Shown: piece after piece, positions 14,725 through 24,400 of the stretch
Numbering within the stretch: position 1 is the first letter of the stretch
How the letters are laid out: each line of letters begins with the position of its first letter
Assembly (NCBI GenBank): GCA_027486585.1
Contig: JAIXOU010000103.1
Location: 1 to 54,189 of the forward strand
Direction: 5' to 3'
Origin: Verrucomicrobiaceae bacterium
GTDB lineage: Bacteria; Verrucomicrobiota; Verrucomicrobiia; Verrucomicrobiales; Verrucomicrobiaceae
DNA length: 54,189 nt
Notes under the pieces: generated by a model
The model's input: only the letters and a program-made list of their open reading frames with translations
What the model was told of the DNA's origin: nothing
Databases searched by the model: none
Position numbers and translations under genes: made by a program

Positions 14725-17721
14725 ATGACCACGATGAGACCGCTTTCCTATGCCCTGTGTCTGCTCGCTGCGGCCTCTTCTTTGAGGGCCGCTGAGCCTG
14801 TGCTGTGGCTTGATACGGGGAATACGCAGACGCTTGTCCTCGGTGAGGAGCAGGTCCGTGAGTGGAAGGATGCTGCTGGCAGAGGTGTGGTGCTCGTGCA
14901 GCCGAAGGTGGACCATCGCCCGGAGCCACGGGACAAGTTAAATGGACGCACCACGCTCTACTTTGACGGCAAGGACTTCCTCTCTGGACCGGCGGCGCTG
15001 AAGGAGGGCGATGATACCTTCACGTTCATCGTGCTGTGGCGGCCAAGTCGCTCGGGCGTGCAGGCTGTATTCGAGCAATCAGGACAGGGCACGGGTCGTC
15101 GTGCCTCACTGCTTCAAGTCAATGAAGCCTACGGTTTCAATGGTCAGAGCAATGACGCTCACAAGCTCGTCCCCGTGACGCCAAACGAGTGGCGACTAAC
15201 CGTGATGGTCGTGAACGGTGAGCTAAAAAACAACGTTGTCATCTTCGACAACGGCGCTCCTCCTGTGGTCGGCACCATCGACATCGTGAAGCAAAACGTT
15301 GGAGTGGATGGCATTCGTGTGGGCAATAAGCTCATTTCGAACAACGAGTTCTTCCAAGGTGATCTGGCGGAGATTCGTGTGTTTGATTCGGCACTATCGA
15401 CGGCGGAGGTCGTGGCGGAAATGAGCGTCGTGAAGCAGCGCTGGGCTTTGGATTTTACGTTACCCACGCCCGCAGCGGTCGCAGAGGTGAAGGCACCTGC
15501 GATGAACGGCCCCAATCTGAAGCCGACTGCGGCGCAGGTGGAGTTCTTCGAGAACAAAGTGCGTCCGGTGCTTGCTGAGAGCTGCTTTCGTTGTCACGGA
15601 GAAGATGAAGACAAGCGCAAGGCAGGTCTGCGTTTGGATGGCTTGGCTCACATCCTGAAAGGCGGCGACTCGGGGTCGGCGATTATTCCAAACGATCCTG
15701 AAAAGAGTCTCGTCATCGAATCCATCCGCTACAAAAACGATGACACCGCCATGCCGCCCAAGAAGAAGCTGCGTGACGAACAGATCGCCGCTTTGACCGA
15801 GTGGGTGGCGATGGGTGCGCCCTGGCCGGGCTTTGATCCAGAAGCGCTCGCGTTGGCTGCGAAGAAGGAAGCAGAGCCTTATGACTGGGAACTGTTTCGC
15901 AAGGATCATTGGTCGTTCCGGCCCATCGCTGATCCGCAGCCACCGACGGTGAAGAATAGTTCCTGGCCCAAGAATGACATCGACCGCTTTGTGCTCGCTC
16001 GCATGGAGACAGCGGGAGTGGCCCCCAATGAACAAGCGGACAAGCGCACTCTCATACGCCGTGCTTATCTCGATCTCATCGGTCTGCCGCCCACGCCTGA
16101 ACAAGTGTCTGCCTTCCTGGCTGACGAAGGTCCGCAGGCGTTCGAGAAGGTCGTGGATGAACTGTTGCAATCCAGTCATTACGGTGAGCGCTGGGCTCGG
16201 CATTGGCTGGATGTGGCGCGCTACAGCGATGGATTTGGTTCGGAGTTTGGCAACGACACGAGGCTTGAAGGAGCTTGGCGCTATCGCGACTGGGTCGTTG
16301 CGGCATTAAACCGCGACATGGGCTACGATGAGTTTGTGAAACATCAGATCGCTGGCGATGTGCTGAAGGGTGACCGCGATCCGGTTGCGACTGGCTTCTT
16401 CGCTGTGGGTCCCACGTATCAATCCGATGGCGGCGATGCCGAGGCAAAACTGAATGCGGAGGCGGAGACTTTATCTGATCGCGTGGATACTTTTTCTCGC
16501 GCCTTTCTCGGGCTCACGGTGGCTTGCGCCCGGTGCCATGATCACAAGTTTGATCCCATCACCCAGCGCGACTATTACGCCATTGCAGGTGTGTTTCGAA
16601 ACTCACCCGTTGGCGAGTATCCCTTGGCATCTCAGCCTGAGATCGAGGCTTACCAGAAAGCTCAGGAGCGGGTCAAAGAAGCGACCAAGCTCCTGACGGA
16701 ACAAAAGAAAAAGAAGCAGCCGACGAAGGAATTGCAGGCGGCCCTCGATGCCGCTCAGAAAGCCTCGCCGCCGAAGTATGCCTTTGCGCATGTCATCAAG
16801 GAGTCCGGCAAGGATGACATGCATCTGGCCCTGCGCGGCAATTTGGCGAAACCCGGCGAACTGGTGCAGCGTCGGTTCTTGGAGATCGTTGCAGGCAAAG
16901 AAGCCGCGACTTTCAAAGAAGGCAGCGGTCGTCGTGAACTTGCGGAGGCCGTTGTGCATCCTGCGAATCCGCTGACCGCGCGGGTGATGGTGAATCGCGT
17001 GTGGGATTGGCATTTCGGTCAGGCTCTCAGTCGCACGCCCAGCAACTTCGGTGTCCTCGGTGAAGCGCCGACTCATCCCTTGCTGCTCGACTGGCTCGCG
17101 CAACGATTCATGAAAAGCGGATGGTCGTTGAAGAAACTGCACCGCGACATTTTGCTGTCCGCGACCTGGCAGATGAGCAGCCGCTTCGATGAGCAGAAGT
17201 TCGCCAAAGACGGAGACAACCGCCTCATTTGGCGCATGAATCCGCGCAAACTGGAAGCCGAGACTTGGCGCGACAGCCTGCTCGCGGTCACGGGTGAATT
17301 GGATAGCAAGCTCGGCGGTGAGAGCACGGATTCCATCATGGACAGTCCGCGTCGCTCGCTCTACGCCACCATCAGCCGCAGCGGAGATCGATTGGAGTCC
17401 GATGCCTTCTTCCGTCTGTTCGACTTTCCCGTAGCGCAGGCCACGGCAGAGAAAAGGACCACGACTACCGTGCCGCAGCAGTATCTCTTCATGATGAACA
17501 ACCCCTTTATGACCAAGCGCGCCTCGGCATTGGTGAAGGCGCTCCAAGGCATCGAAGGAGACCAAGCGCGGATCGATGCCGCTTACGAGCGTCTCTATGG
17601 GCGAGCGGTGACAGCGGCTGAAGTGGAGGCTGGAATGGATTTTCTCAGTGGCCACCCCGAGCGATGGAGCGAGTATGCGCAGGTGCTGCTGAGCGCCCAT
17701 GAGTTGATCCAGATCCAGTGA
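14725..17721 (+). CDS. LamG-PSCyt1-DUF1549-DUF1553 cytochrome-like protein
   Basis: The 998-residue exported protein has a signal peptide (YALCLLAAASSLRAAEP), a LamG/concanavalin-like domain (residues about 25-240; ending FFQGDLAEIRVFDSALSTAEV), a PSCyt1 haem motif CFRCH at 287-291 (followed by AMPPKKKL), DUF1549 (about 395-625; NDIDRFVLARME, YGERWARHWLDVARYSDG, CARCHDHKFDP at 601-614) and DUF1553 (about 735-980; RRELAEAVVHPANPLTARVMVNR, PQQYLFMMN). Such proteins are paired with DUF1501 in PVC phyla, as here, 15 bases downstream. They are thought to act outside the cytoplasm in breakdown of complex carbohydrates, but no reaction is proven. Confidence 0.95.
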   Translation: MTTMRPLSYALCLLAAASSLRAAEPVLWLDTGNTQTLVLGEEQVREWKDAAGRGVVLVQPKVDHRPEPRDKLNGRTTLYFDGKDFLSGPAALKEGDDTFTFIVLWRPSRSGVQAVFEQSGQGTGRRASLLQVNEAYGFNGQSNDAHKLVPVTPNEWRLTVMVVNGELKNNVVIFDNGAPPVVGTIDIVKQNVGVDGIRVGNKLISNNEFFQGDLAEIRVFDSALSTAEVVAEMSVVKQRWALDFTLPTPAAVAEVKAPAMNGPNLKPTAAQVEFFENKVRPVLAESCFRCHGEDEDKRKAGLRLDGLAHILKGGDSGSAIIPNDPEKSLVIESIRYKNDDTAMPPKKKLRDEQIAALTEWVAMGAPWPGFDPEALALAAKKEAEPYDWELFRKDHWSFRPIADPQPPTVKNSSWPKNDIDRFVLARMETAGVAPNEQADKRTLIRRAYLDLIGLPPTPEQVSAFLADEGPQAFEKVVDELLQSSHYGERWARHWLDVARYSDGFGSEFGNDTRLEGAWRYRDWVVAALNRDMGYDEFVKHQIAGDVLKGDRDPVATGFFAVGPTYQSDGGDAEAKLNAEAETLSDRVDTFSRAFLGLTVACARCHDHKFDPITQRDYYAIAGVFRNSPVGEYPLASQPEIEAYQKAQERVKEATKLLTEQKKKKQPTKELQAALDAAQKASPPKYAFAHVIKESGKDDMHLALRGNLAKPGELVQRRFLEIVAGKEAATFKEGSGRRELAEAVVHPANPLTARVMVNRVWDWHFGQALSRTPSNFGVLGEAPTHPLLLDWLAQRFMKSGWSLKKLHRDILLSATWQMSSRFDEQKFAKDGDNRLIWRMNPRKLEAETWRDSLLAVTGELDSKLGGESTDSIMDSPRRSLYATISRSGDRLESDAFFRLFDFPVAQATAEKRTTTTVPQQYLFMMNNPFMTKRASALVKALQGIEGDQARIDAAYERLYGRAVTAAEVEAGMDFLSGHPERWSEYAQVLLSAHELIQIQ

Positions 17722-17736
17722 ATTGAATTGCCAACT

Positions 17737-19176
17737 ATGAAATACGAACAACATCAACGTGAGTTCCGGCAGTCCTTGCTCAGCCCGCAAACGCGGCGTG
17801 AAGCTCTACGCAAGATGGGTGCTGGCATGGGCAGCATCGGCTTGGCCAGTCTGCTCGGACAGCAAGGTGCGCTCGCCGCCGCCAGCAATCCTCTCGCGCC
17901 CAAGCAGCCGCATTTTCCGGCGCGGGCAAAGCGCGTGATCCAGCTCTTCATGCCGGGTGGGCCATCGCAGGTCGATACCTTCGACTACAAGCCACTCCTG
18001 GCAAAACATGCCGGTGAGAGACCTGAAATCGTCAACCGCAGGTCGATACGCAACACGCAGATGGGCCTCATGCCGTCACCGTTCGGTTTTCAGCAATATG
18101 GACAGACCGGCAAGTGGGTCAGCGACATTTTCCCCGAAACGGCGAAGTGCGTGGACGACATTTGTTTTGTCCACTCGATGTTTACCGACATCCCCGAGCA
18201 CGCCGGAGCGATCCTCATGTCCACCCTTGGATCGTTGCAACCCAACCGCCCCAGCATGGGCTCGTGGTTGCTCTACGGGCTCGGTGCCGAGACGGAAAAC
18301 CTTCCCGGCTTTGTCGCCATGTCACCTGCAGCGCAGCCGCGCGGCAAGTCCGCGAATTGGAGCAATTCCTTCCTGCCCGGTGCCTACGCAGGCTCCTACG
18401 TGAACATTCGCGAGATGAAGCCGGAAGCCGCTCTGCGCGATCTCAAGAACGCCGCCGCATTGCCTGCCGAACAACGCAAACAAGTGGATCTGCTGGCGAA
18501 GCTGAATCATCTGCACCTTGAGAAGCTGCAACAAGACCAGCAGCTCGAAGCCGCGATCCAGGCCATGGAGATGGCCTTCCGAATGCAGGCCTCGGTGCCC
18601 GAGGTGTTCGATGTGAGCAAGGAAAGCCAAACGACTCGTGATCTCTACGGCGAGAGTGAGTTTGGCAAAGGTTGCCTCATCGCCCGTCGTCTCATCGAGC
18701 AAGGCGTGCGCGTGGTGCAACTTTCACACAGCATCGACGGCTACGACATCGCTTGGGACACCGGGCACAACGATATCGTCAACGGTCACGCCAAGCTCGC
18801 CAAAGCCTGCGATCAAGGCATCGCCGCGCTGCTAAAGGACCTCAAGAGCCGTGGCCTGCTGGAAGACACTCTCGTCGTTTGGGGCGGAGAGTTTGGCCGT
18901 GCTCCCACCTCCGAAGGTGCCAAAGGCCGTGACCACGATCACTACGGCTACACCATCTGGATGGCTGGCGGCGGAGTGAAGCCGGGCTTCAGCTACGGTG
19001 CCACGGATGAGTTTGGTCTTTCCGCCGTGGAGAACCGTATGCACGTCCACGATCTCCACGCCACGATTCTTCACCTCATGGGCCTGGATCATCAAAAGCT
19101 CACCTACCGCTACTCCGGCCGCGACTACCGCCTAACCGATGTCCACGGGAATGTCGTCCATGATCTGATCGCGTGA
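17737..19176 (+). CDS. DUF1501 protein
   Basis: The ATG at 17737 gives 479 residues with a twin-arginine-like start (TRREALRKMGAGMGSIGLASLLG). Family marks include FMPGGPSQVDTFDYKP, FVHSMFTDIPEHAGAILMSTLG, GFVAMSPAAQPRGKSANWSNSFLPG, DLYGESEFGKGCLIARRLIE, VVWGGEFGRAP and GRDHDHYGYTIWMAGGGVK. DUF1501 belongs to the alkaline phosphatase/sulfatase-like fold group. It is the second gene of a two-gene operon with the DUF1549/DUF1553 gene and is probably exported to act with it. Confidence 0.95.
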   Translation: MKYEQHQREFRQSLLSPQTRREALRKMGAGMGSIGLASLLGQQGALAAASNPLAPKQPHFPARAKRVIQLFMPGGPSQVDTFDYKPLLAKHAGERPEIVNRRSIRNTQMGLMPSPFGFQQYGQTGKWVSDIFPETAKCVDDICFVHSMFTDIPEHAGAILMSTLGSLQPNRPSMGSWLLYGLGAETENLPGFVAMSPAAQPRGKSANWSNSFLPGAYAGSYVNIREMKPEAALRDLKNAAALPAEQRKQVDLLAKLNHLHLEKLQQDQQLEAAIQAMEMAFRMQASVPEVFDVSKESQTTRDLYGESEFGKGCLIARRLIEQGVRVVQLSHSIDGYDIAWDTGHNDIVNGHAKLAKACDQGIAALLKDLKSRGLLEDTLVVWGGEFGRAPTSEGAKGRDHDHYGYTIWMAGGGVKPGFSYGATDEFGLSAVENRMHVHDLHATILHLMGLDHQKLTYRYSGRDYRLTDVHGNVVHDLIA

Positions 19177-19210
19177 GGGCTTTGCAGAAAAACATCGTCC
19201 TCATCGTCTC

Positions 19211-20332
19211 ATGAATCCAAAGAACCATTCATCCTCACCCTCCTGCAGATGGGGCATTCTCGGTGCCGCCTTCATCGCCCGCAAAAACTGGCAGTCCATC
19301 CGCGATGCAGGCAATGCCACACTCGTCGCACTGGCCAGCCGCGACATCGCGAAGGCACAGGCCTTTATTGACGAATGTCAGGCTCAGGTTCCGCATGCGG
19401 TGAAGCCCGAGGCGCTTGGCAGTTACGAGGCGCTGCTCGCCCGACCGGACATTAACGCCGTGTATATCCCGCTGCCGACCGGATTGCGGAAGGAATGGGT
19501 CATCCGCGCCGCCAGAGCCGGCAAGCATGTGCTTGTGGAAAAACCCGTCGGTTGCATTGCCGCCGATGTCGCCGAAATGCTCGACGCCTGTGAGCAGCAC
19601 CACGTGCAGTTTATGGACGGCGTCATGTTCATGCACGGTCGGCGTCTGCAGCAACTACGCGGCGTGCTCGATACCGAGGTGGGCCTAATCCAGCACATCG
19701 CCACTCAGTTCAGCTTTCTCGCCGCCGATGATTTTGCGCACACCAACATCCGTGCTCACGGCGCACTTGAGCCGCTCGGCTGTCTGGGCGATCTCGGTTG
19801 GTATTGCCTGCGCTTCACCCTTTGGGCCATGGGTGAGAACGCACCGCTCAGCGTCACCGGACGCATCCATGCCGAGACGCAGCAGAGCGCCGATGCTCCG
19901 CCAGTGCCGCTCGCATTCTCCGGCACACTGAATTTCGCAGGCGGAGTCAGCGCCTCCTATTACTGCTCCTTCATCGCGCAGCATGCACAGTGGGCCATCG
20001 TCAGCGGCTCGAAAGGCCTCCTGCAAGTCTCCGACTTCGTCCTCCCGTTCTTCGGAAAGGAGACGCGCTACAGCCTCACACGCTCCGAGTTCGTCGTGAA
20101 CGGCTGTCAGGTCGATTTCCACGAAGGTCGTCACATCGCGCAAATCGAGGAACCCAGCAGCAACGCCCCCGGTTCGCAGGAGTCCGCCTTGTTCGCGGAG
20201 TTCTCCAAGCTCGTTCTCACCGGCCAACGTGATTCCGCCTGGCCCCGCATCAGCCTGCTCACCCAGCAAGTTCTCGACGCCTGCCTGCGCTCCTCGCACT
20301 GCGGCAGCGCCACTGTGGAAGTTGGGTTCTAA
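19211..20332 (+). CDS. Gfo/Idh/MocA-family oxidoreductase
   Basis: The 373-residue protein has no signal peptide. The nucleotide-binding turn WGILGAAFIAR lies at residues 14-24, followed by the conserved VLVEKPVG (107-114; Lys111 is the family's catalytic lysine) and a C-terminal alpha/beta domain (CLGDLGWYCLRFTLWAMGE). The family oxidises or reduces sugars and cyclitols with NAD(P), often at C3. The gene lies 34 bases after DUF1501 and before a relic leader and the PAS-AraC regulator. With nearby DUF1080 and ThuA genes it would fit a 3-keto-sugar pathway; its own substrate is not visible. Confidence 0.92.
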   Translation: MNPKNHSSSPSCRWGILGAAFIARKNWQSIRDAGNATLVALASRDIAKAQAFIDECQAQVPHAVKPEALGSYEALLARPDINAVYIPLPTGLRKEWVIRAARAGKHVLVEKPVGCIAADVAEMLDACEQHHVQFMDGVMFMHGRRLQQLRGVLDTEVGLIQHIATQFSFLAADDFAHTNIRAHGALEPLGCLGDLGWYCLRFTLWAMGENAPLSVTGRIHAETQQSADAPPVPLAFSGTLNFAGGVSASYYCSFIAQHAQWAIVSGSKGLLQVSDFVLPFFGKETRYSLTRSEFVVNGCQVDFHEGRHIAQIEEPSSNAPGSQESALFAEFSKLVLTGQRDSAWPRISLLTQQVLDACLRSSHCGSATVEVGF

Positions 20333-20341
20333 AATCGCATC

Positions 20342-20412
20342 ATGATAAAGCGGACCATCACTTTCATCGCCGCCCTCCTGCTCACGCCGCTGGCGCATGC
20401 CGATGTCCTCTA
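20342..20412 (+). pseudogene. Orphan signal-peptide leader cut off by the PAS-AraC gene
   Basis: ATG at 20342 codes MIKRTITFIAALLLTPLAHAD, a complete signal peptide like that of the gene at 49160 (LIAILLLTPLVLHAQ). After about codon 23 the frame runs antisense through the 3' end of the AraC gene (stop at 20410-20412) and closes at 20491. No mature protein follows, so this is the 5' end of a lost exported-protein gene. Confidence 0.6.
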
Positions 20413-21219
20413 CTCATGCCCCGGAGTCCATCGGGCGTTCTTCCCGAATCGGGTCCGGTATTGGCGGGGCGTCAGGCCGACGCGCTTTTGAAACTGGCGG
20501 CAGAAGGCGCTCTGGTCGTAGAAGCCGTTTTCCATGGCGATGGAGCCAAGCGAGTCATCCGTGCGCTGCAATTGCTGGCAGGCGCTGTCGATCCGAAGCT
20601 GGAGCAGATATTGAATCGGCGAGGTCTGAAACAAGGCTCTGAATCGTCGCTGAAACTGGCTGGTCGAGAGATGCACCATGGCGGCGACGCTCTCGATGGT
20701 GATGCTCTCGTTGTAATGGCCGTTGAGGTAATCCACAGCGGGCTTGAGATCCTCGTAAGGACCGATGATGGCACCCGCGCTGCGGGCATCTCGCATGACT
20801 CCGGCGATGCCGATGACTCGCCCTGCCCGGTCGTGCAGAGGGGTCTTGCTGCACAGGTAGCAGACCAGGACACCTTTGCTATTGGGCACGAACCAAATCT
20901 TGTCCCTAACGGCTAAGTTTTTGTCAGCGATCCAGCGGTCTTCTTCACGATAACCTTGAGCGAGAAATGGAGAGAAAAAGTCGGCATCCGTGAACCCCAG
21001 AACTTCCGTTTCATGGCGAAATCCGATGGCCTGCAGCAAGGCTTGATTCATCCGCATGAACCGCCCCTCGGTATCTTTGACGAAGAAATAGACGTTCGGA
21101 AGCATATCAAACAACTGGCCCAAAGAGTCTTCGGGAATGAGACGCGACAAGAAGGCTTCTTGGAGTTTTTTTCCCTCAGCGTCACGAGCGGTCTGGGGGG
21201 ATTTGTGGCGAATTTTCAT
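20410..21219 (-). CDS. PAS domain-AraC family regulator
   Basis: The start at 21219 (MKIRHKSPQ) is preferred; a longer frame to 21369 would overlap the divergent gene. The 269-residue product has a PAS sensor (about residues 25-150; LFDMLPNVYFFVKDTEGRFMRMN, LGFTDADFFSP, GKVIG-like end GRVIGIAGVMRD) and an AraC helix-turn-helix (about 165-262; SIAMENGFYDQSAFCRQFQKRVGLTPRQYR). It probably binds a small ligand in the cytoplasm and controls the divergent operon at 21331. An inverted repeat lies in the shared promoter region. Confidence 0.92.
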   Translation of the reverse strand: MKIRHKSPQTARDAEGKKLQEAFLSRLIPEDSLGQLFDMLPNVYFFVKDTEGRFMRMNQALLQAIGFRHETEVLGFTDADFFSPFLAQGYREEDRWIADKNLAVRDKIWFVPNSKGVLVCYLCSKTPLHDRAGRVIGIAGVMRDARSAGAIIGPYEDLKPAVDYLNGHYNESITIESVAAMVHLSTSQFQRRFRALFQTSPIQYLLQLRIDSACQQLQRTDDSLGSIAMENGFYDQSAFCRQFQKRVGLTPRQYRTRFGKNARWTPGHE

Positions 21220-21256
21220 GTGAGTCTTAAACGCACGGGATGCGCCGAAAATACAA

Positions 21257-21296
21257 AAAGACGCGGGTATGTGCCAAGCAAAACGGCAGCGTCTTT
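21257..21296. promoter_or_regulatory. Inverted repeat in the divergent promoter region
   Basis: AAAGACGC at 21257-21264 and GCGTCTTT at 21289-21296 are perfect 8-bp inverted copies with a 24-base spacer, in the 111 bases between the PAS-AraC start and the dehydrogenase start. The position suits an operator serving both genes; a transcript hairpin is the alternative. Confidence 0.5.
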
Positions 21297-21304
21297 GGCT
21301 ACAA

Positions 21305-21441
21305 TGCCGCATCAAAAAAAAATTGGATCCATGATCCGCTTCAACCTGCTTCCTATGATCACGCAACATTCCTTCAAAGTCTTTGGGCTTGTCATCACGA
21401 CAGCCATCCTGCTCTCCCAGCCGGATCTCCGAGCTGAACCC
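21305..21441 (+). repeat. Leader cassette type 2, copy 1
   Basis: These 137 bases (5' untranslated tail plus signal peptide up to the codons AEP) match 25958-26092, including non-coding bases before the start; the copies differ by a two-base indel in the A-run and scattered substitutions. The mature proteins behind the two copies are different. Confidence 0.88.
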
Positions 21442-24400
21442 GTTGCCTTCAAACTGCGAGCCAACGACGTCATCGCGCTGACGGGTGGATCAAACATCGA
21501 GCGCACGCGTTTCAATGGGTTTCTTCAAACACATCTCTTCACCACTCAGCCGGACGCGAAGGTCAAGGTGCGCAATTTCGGCTGGGAAGGCGATACGGTG
21601 TTCGAACAGTGGCGTGATGGTGGAGCGGCGGGGAAACTCGACCCGAGCCAGAGCTGGCGGCAGCAGCGCGATTGGCGACAGCAGCTCGCCGAGGTCGGAG
21701 CAACGGCGGTGATCGCGCAGTTTGGCCAGATGGAATCGCTCGCCGGCGTGGAGAGGCTGCCTGCGTTCATCGCGGCCTACGAGAAACTGATCGCGGAGTT
21801 CACTGAGGGTGGTCACCGCGTGGTGCTGGTATCGCCGATACGGTTTGAAAAAAGCACGCAGCCACTCGCGCCCGATCTCACACGGAACAACACGGCGGTG
21901 CAGTCTTATGCGGATGCGATTCGCGATCTCGCGGCAAAACTTGGTGTAACGTTCATCGATCTCACGAAACTCCCGCATGATGCGCAGCCGCTGACTGACA
22001 ATGGCTATCAGCTCAATGAGCAGGGTCATCGCATCGTGGCAGCGCACATTGCAAAGTCGCTGGGCATCTCCACGAAGCCCGCGGCAGACACCGAAGGCGT
22101 GCGCAGTGCCGTCATCGAAATGGAGCGCCTGTGGTTTGATTACTGGCGGCCCATGAACTGGGCGTTCATCACCGGCGACCGCACGACTCAGCCCTTTGCC
22201 AGAGACTGGAAGGACAACAAAAAACACCTCATGCCGGAAGAGATGAAGGACTTCGTGCCGCTGGTCCAGCAGGCTGATGAAAACATCTGGAAGGCGCTCG
22301 CGGGCCGGCCCGTGACGCCCATTGGTATCCACTCGTCCATCCCTGTCGAGCCGCCGAGTGTGAAGCCGCAATTGCCGGAGGAGGAACTCGCTTCCTTGAA
22401 CGTCCTCGATGGCTTCAAGGTGAATCTTTTCGCCTCCGAGGCCGATGGCGTGGTGAAGCCATCCCAGATGCGCTGGGATGAGCGCGGGCGCTTATGGGTC
22501 GCCTGCACGGTGAGCTATCCGCAGATCAAGCCAGGCGAGAAGCCCAACGACTATGTGCTGGTATGCGAGGACACGGATGGCGATGGCCGCGCGGACAAGT
22601 TCACCAAGTTCGTCGAGGGCTTGTTCATGCCGACTGGCATCGAACTTGGCGATGGTGGACTCTATGTCGCTCAGGGCACGGAGTTGCTGCACTTCCGCGA
22701 CACCAAAGGCACCGGCAAGGCGGACACTCGGCGCATCGTTCTCGGTGGTTTCGGCACGGGGGACTCGCACCAATTGATTAACTGTCTGAACTGGGGCTTT
22801 GGCGGGGAGCTGTGGTTCACGCAGGGGCATCACATCTACTCACGCGTCGAGACCCCGTATGGCGTGGAGACGCTGAACCGCTCTGGCGTGTGGCGTCTGC
22901 GCCCGCGCACCGGGCACCTCGATCCCTTCTTCCAATGGTCCACTGCGGGCGCGAACTGCTGGGGCGTGGTCACCACGGACTACGGCCAGCCTTTCCATAT
23001 TAGCGGCGCGAATGCCACTGCCTACTTCACCATGCCGGGTCTCTCGCGCTCGAGCCTTTCCACGCCAGCTGAAGCCATTAGGGTTTGCGAGGCAAGCAGC
23101 AAGCAGGTCGGCATGGAGTTCCTCGGCAGCAGCCAGTTTCCGCAGGAGATGCAGGGCCGCGTCATCCTCGGCGGCTTCTACGCGAACCGTCTGGAGCAAC
23201 ACGAACTGCACCTCAAAGACGGCGTGTATTCATCGACGCAGCTTCCGAGCATCATCGAGACGAAGAACAATGTCTTCCGCCCGGTGGAGGTCCGCAGCGG
23301 CCCGGACGGTGCGCTCTATGTCGCGGATTGGTATAATCCCATCATCGGCCACTACAGCGCCTCCTATCGGCATCCCGACCGCGACAAGGAACATGGACGC
23401 ATCTGGCGTGTGACTTACAAGGGCCGTCCGCTGGTCGAGCCCACATCGCTCGCGAATGCCACCGTCAGTGACCTCTTTGAGCTACTCGACTCTCCCGAGC
23501 GGTGGGCCAGCTACCAAGCCAAGCGCCTCCTGTTCGAGCGCGACAGCAAGGAAGTGACCACGGCACTCGACGCATGGGTTGCCAAACTCAAGGCGGGTGA
23601 TGCGAAGGATGAATACCGCCGCCTGCAAGCGCTCGCCATTTACGAGGCCCACGAAACGGCGCGCCCCGAGTTGTTAAAGTCGTTGCTAGGTTCGCCGGAC
23701 GCCCGCATTCGCGCCTATGCCACGCGCACGCTTTCGACTTGGGCGCGCGACGGTGCCTTGCCCGAGGCCACTACTTTGCTGGAACCGCAGATTGCTGATG
23801 AAGACCCGCTGGTGCGTCTGGAAGCCATTGTCGCGGCCAGCTACGTGCCGGACCCACGCGCAGCCGTGGTCGCCCTGCGCGCTCTGGACAAGCCTTTCAA
23901 CGCCTACCATCAACACGCACTCCCGAAAACGCTGAACGGCCTCGCTCCGATCTGGGTGCCGGCTCTCGCCGCTGGAAAACTCGCTTTCGACAAGGACGAG
24001 CACCTCATCTTTGCCCTGCAAAATGCCAAGGTGGAGAACAACAGGGACATCATGCGCCAGCAGATCGAGCGTCATGCGGGCGATGCCGCGCGTCAGTCCC
24101 TTTGGCTCAAAGCCCTCGCCACGGTGGCCAGAGCAACCGACATCCGACTCATCCTCGAGCGCGGCGGCCACGATCCCGCCGTTCTCGCTGCTCTCGCCAG
24201 TTCATCCGCCTTGCGCGGCTCCAAACCCAAGGACACCGCCTCGCTGATCGAGCCGCTCTTCACTTCGACGAATGCAGCCGTGCGCACCCAGGCCGTGCGC
24301 ATCGCGGGTGCTTGGAAACTCGCCGCCTTTGCCGAGCGCATCCGCGCCCTCGCTGCCGACGAAGCCACACCGCTGCCTTTGCGCAAAGCCGCGCTGATGG

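Noticed and set aside
20956..21330. Upstream extension of the giant dehydrogenase frame
   Set aside because: It overlaps the coding strand of the PAS-AraC regulator and precedes a proper signal peptide at 21331.
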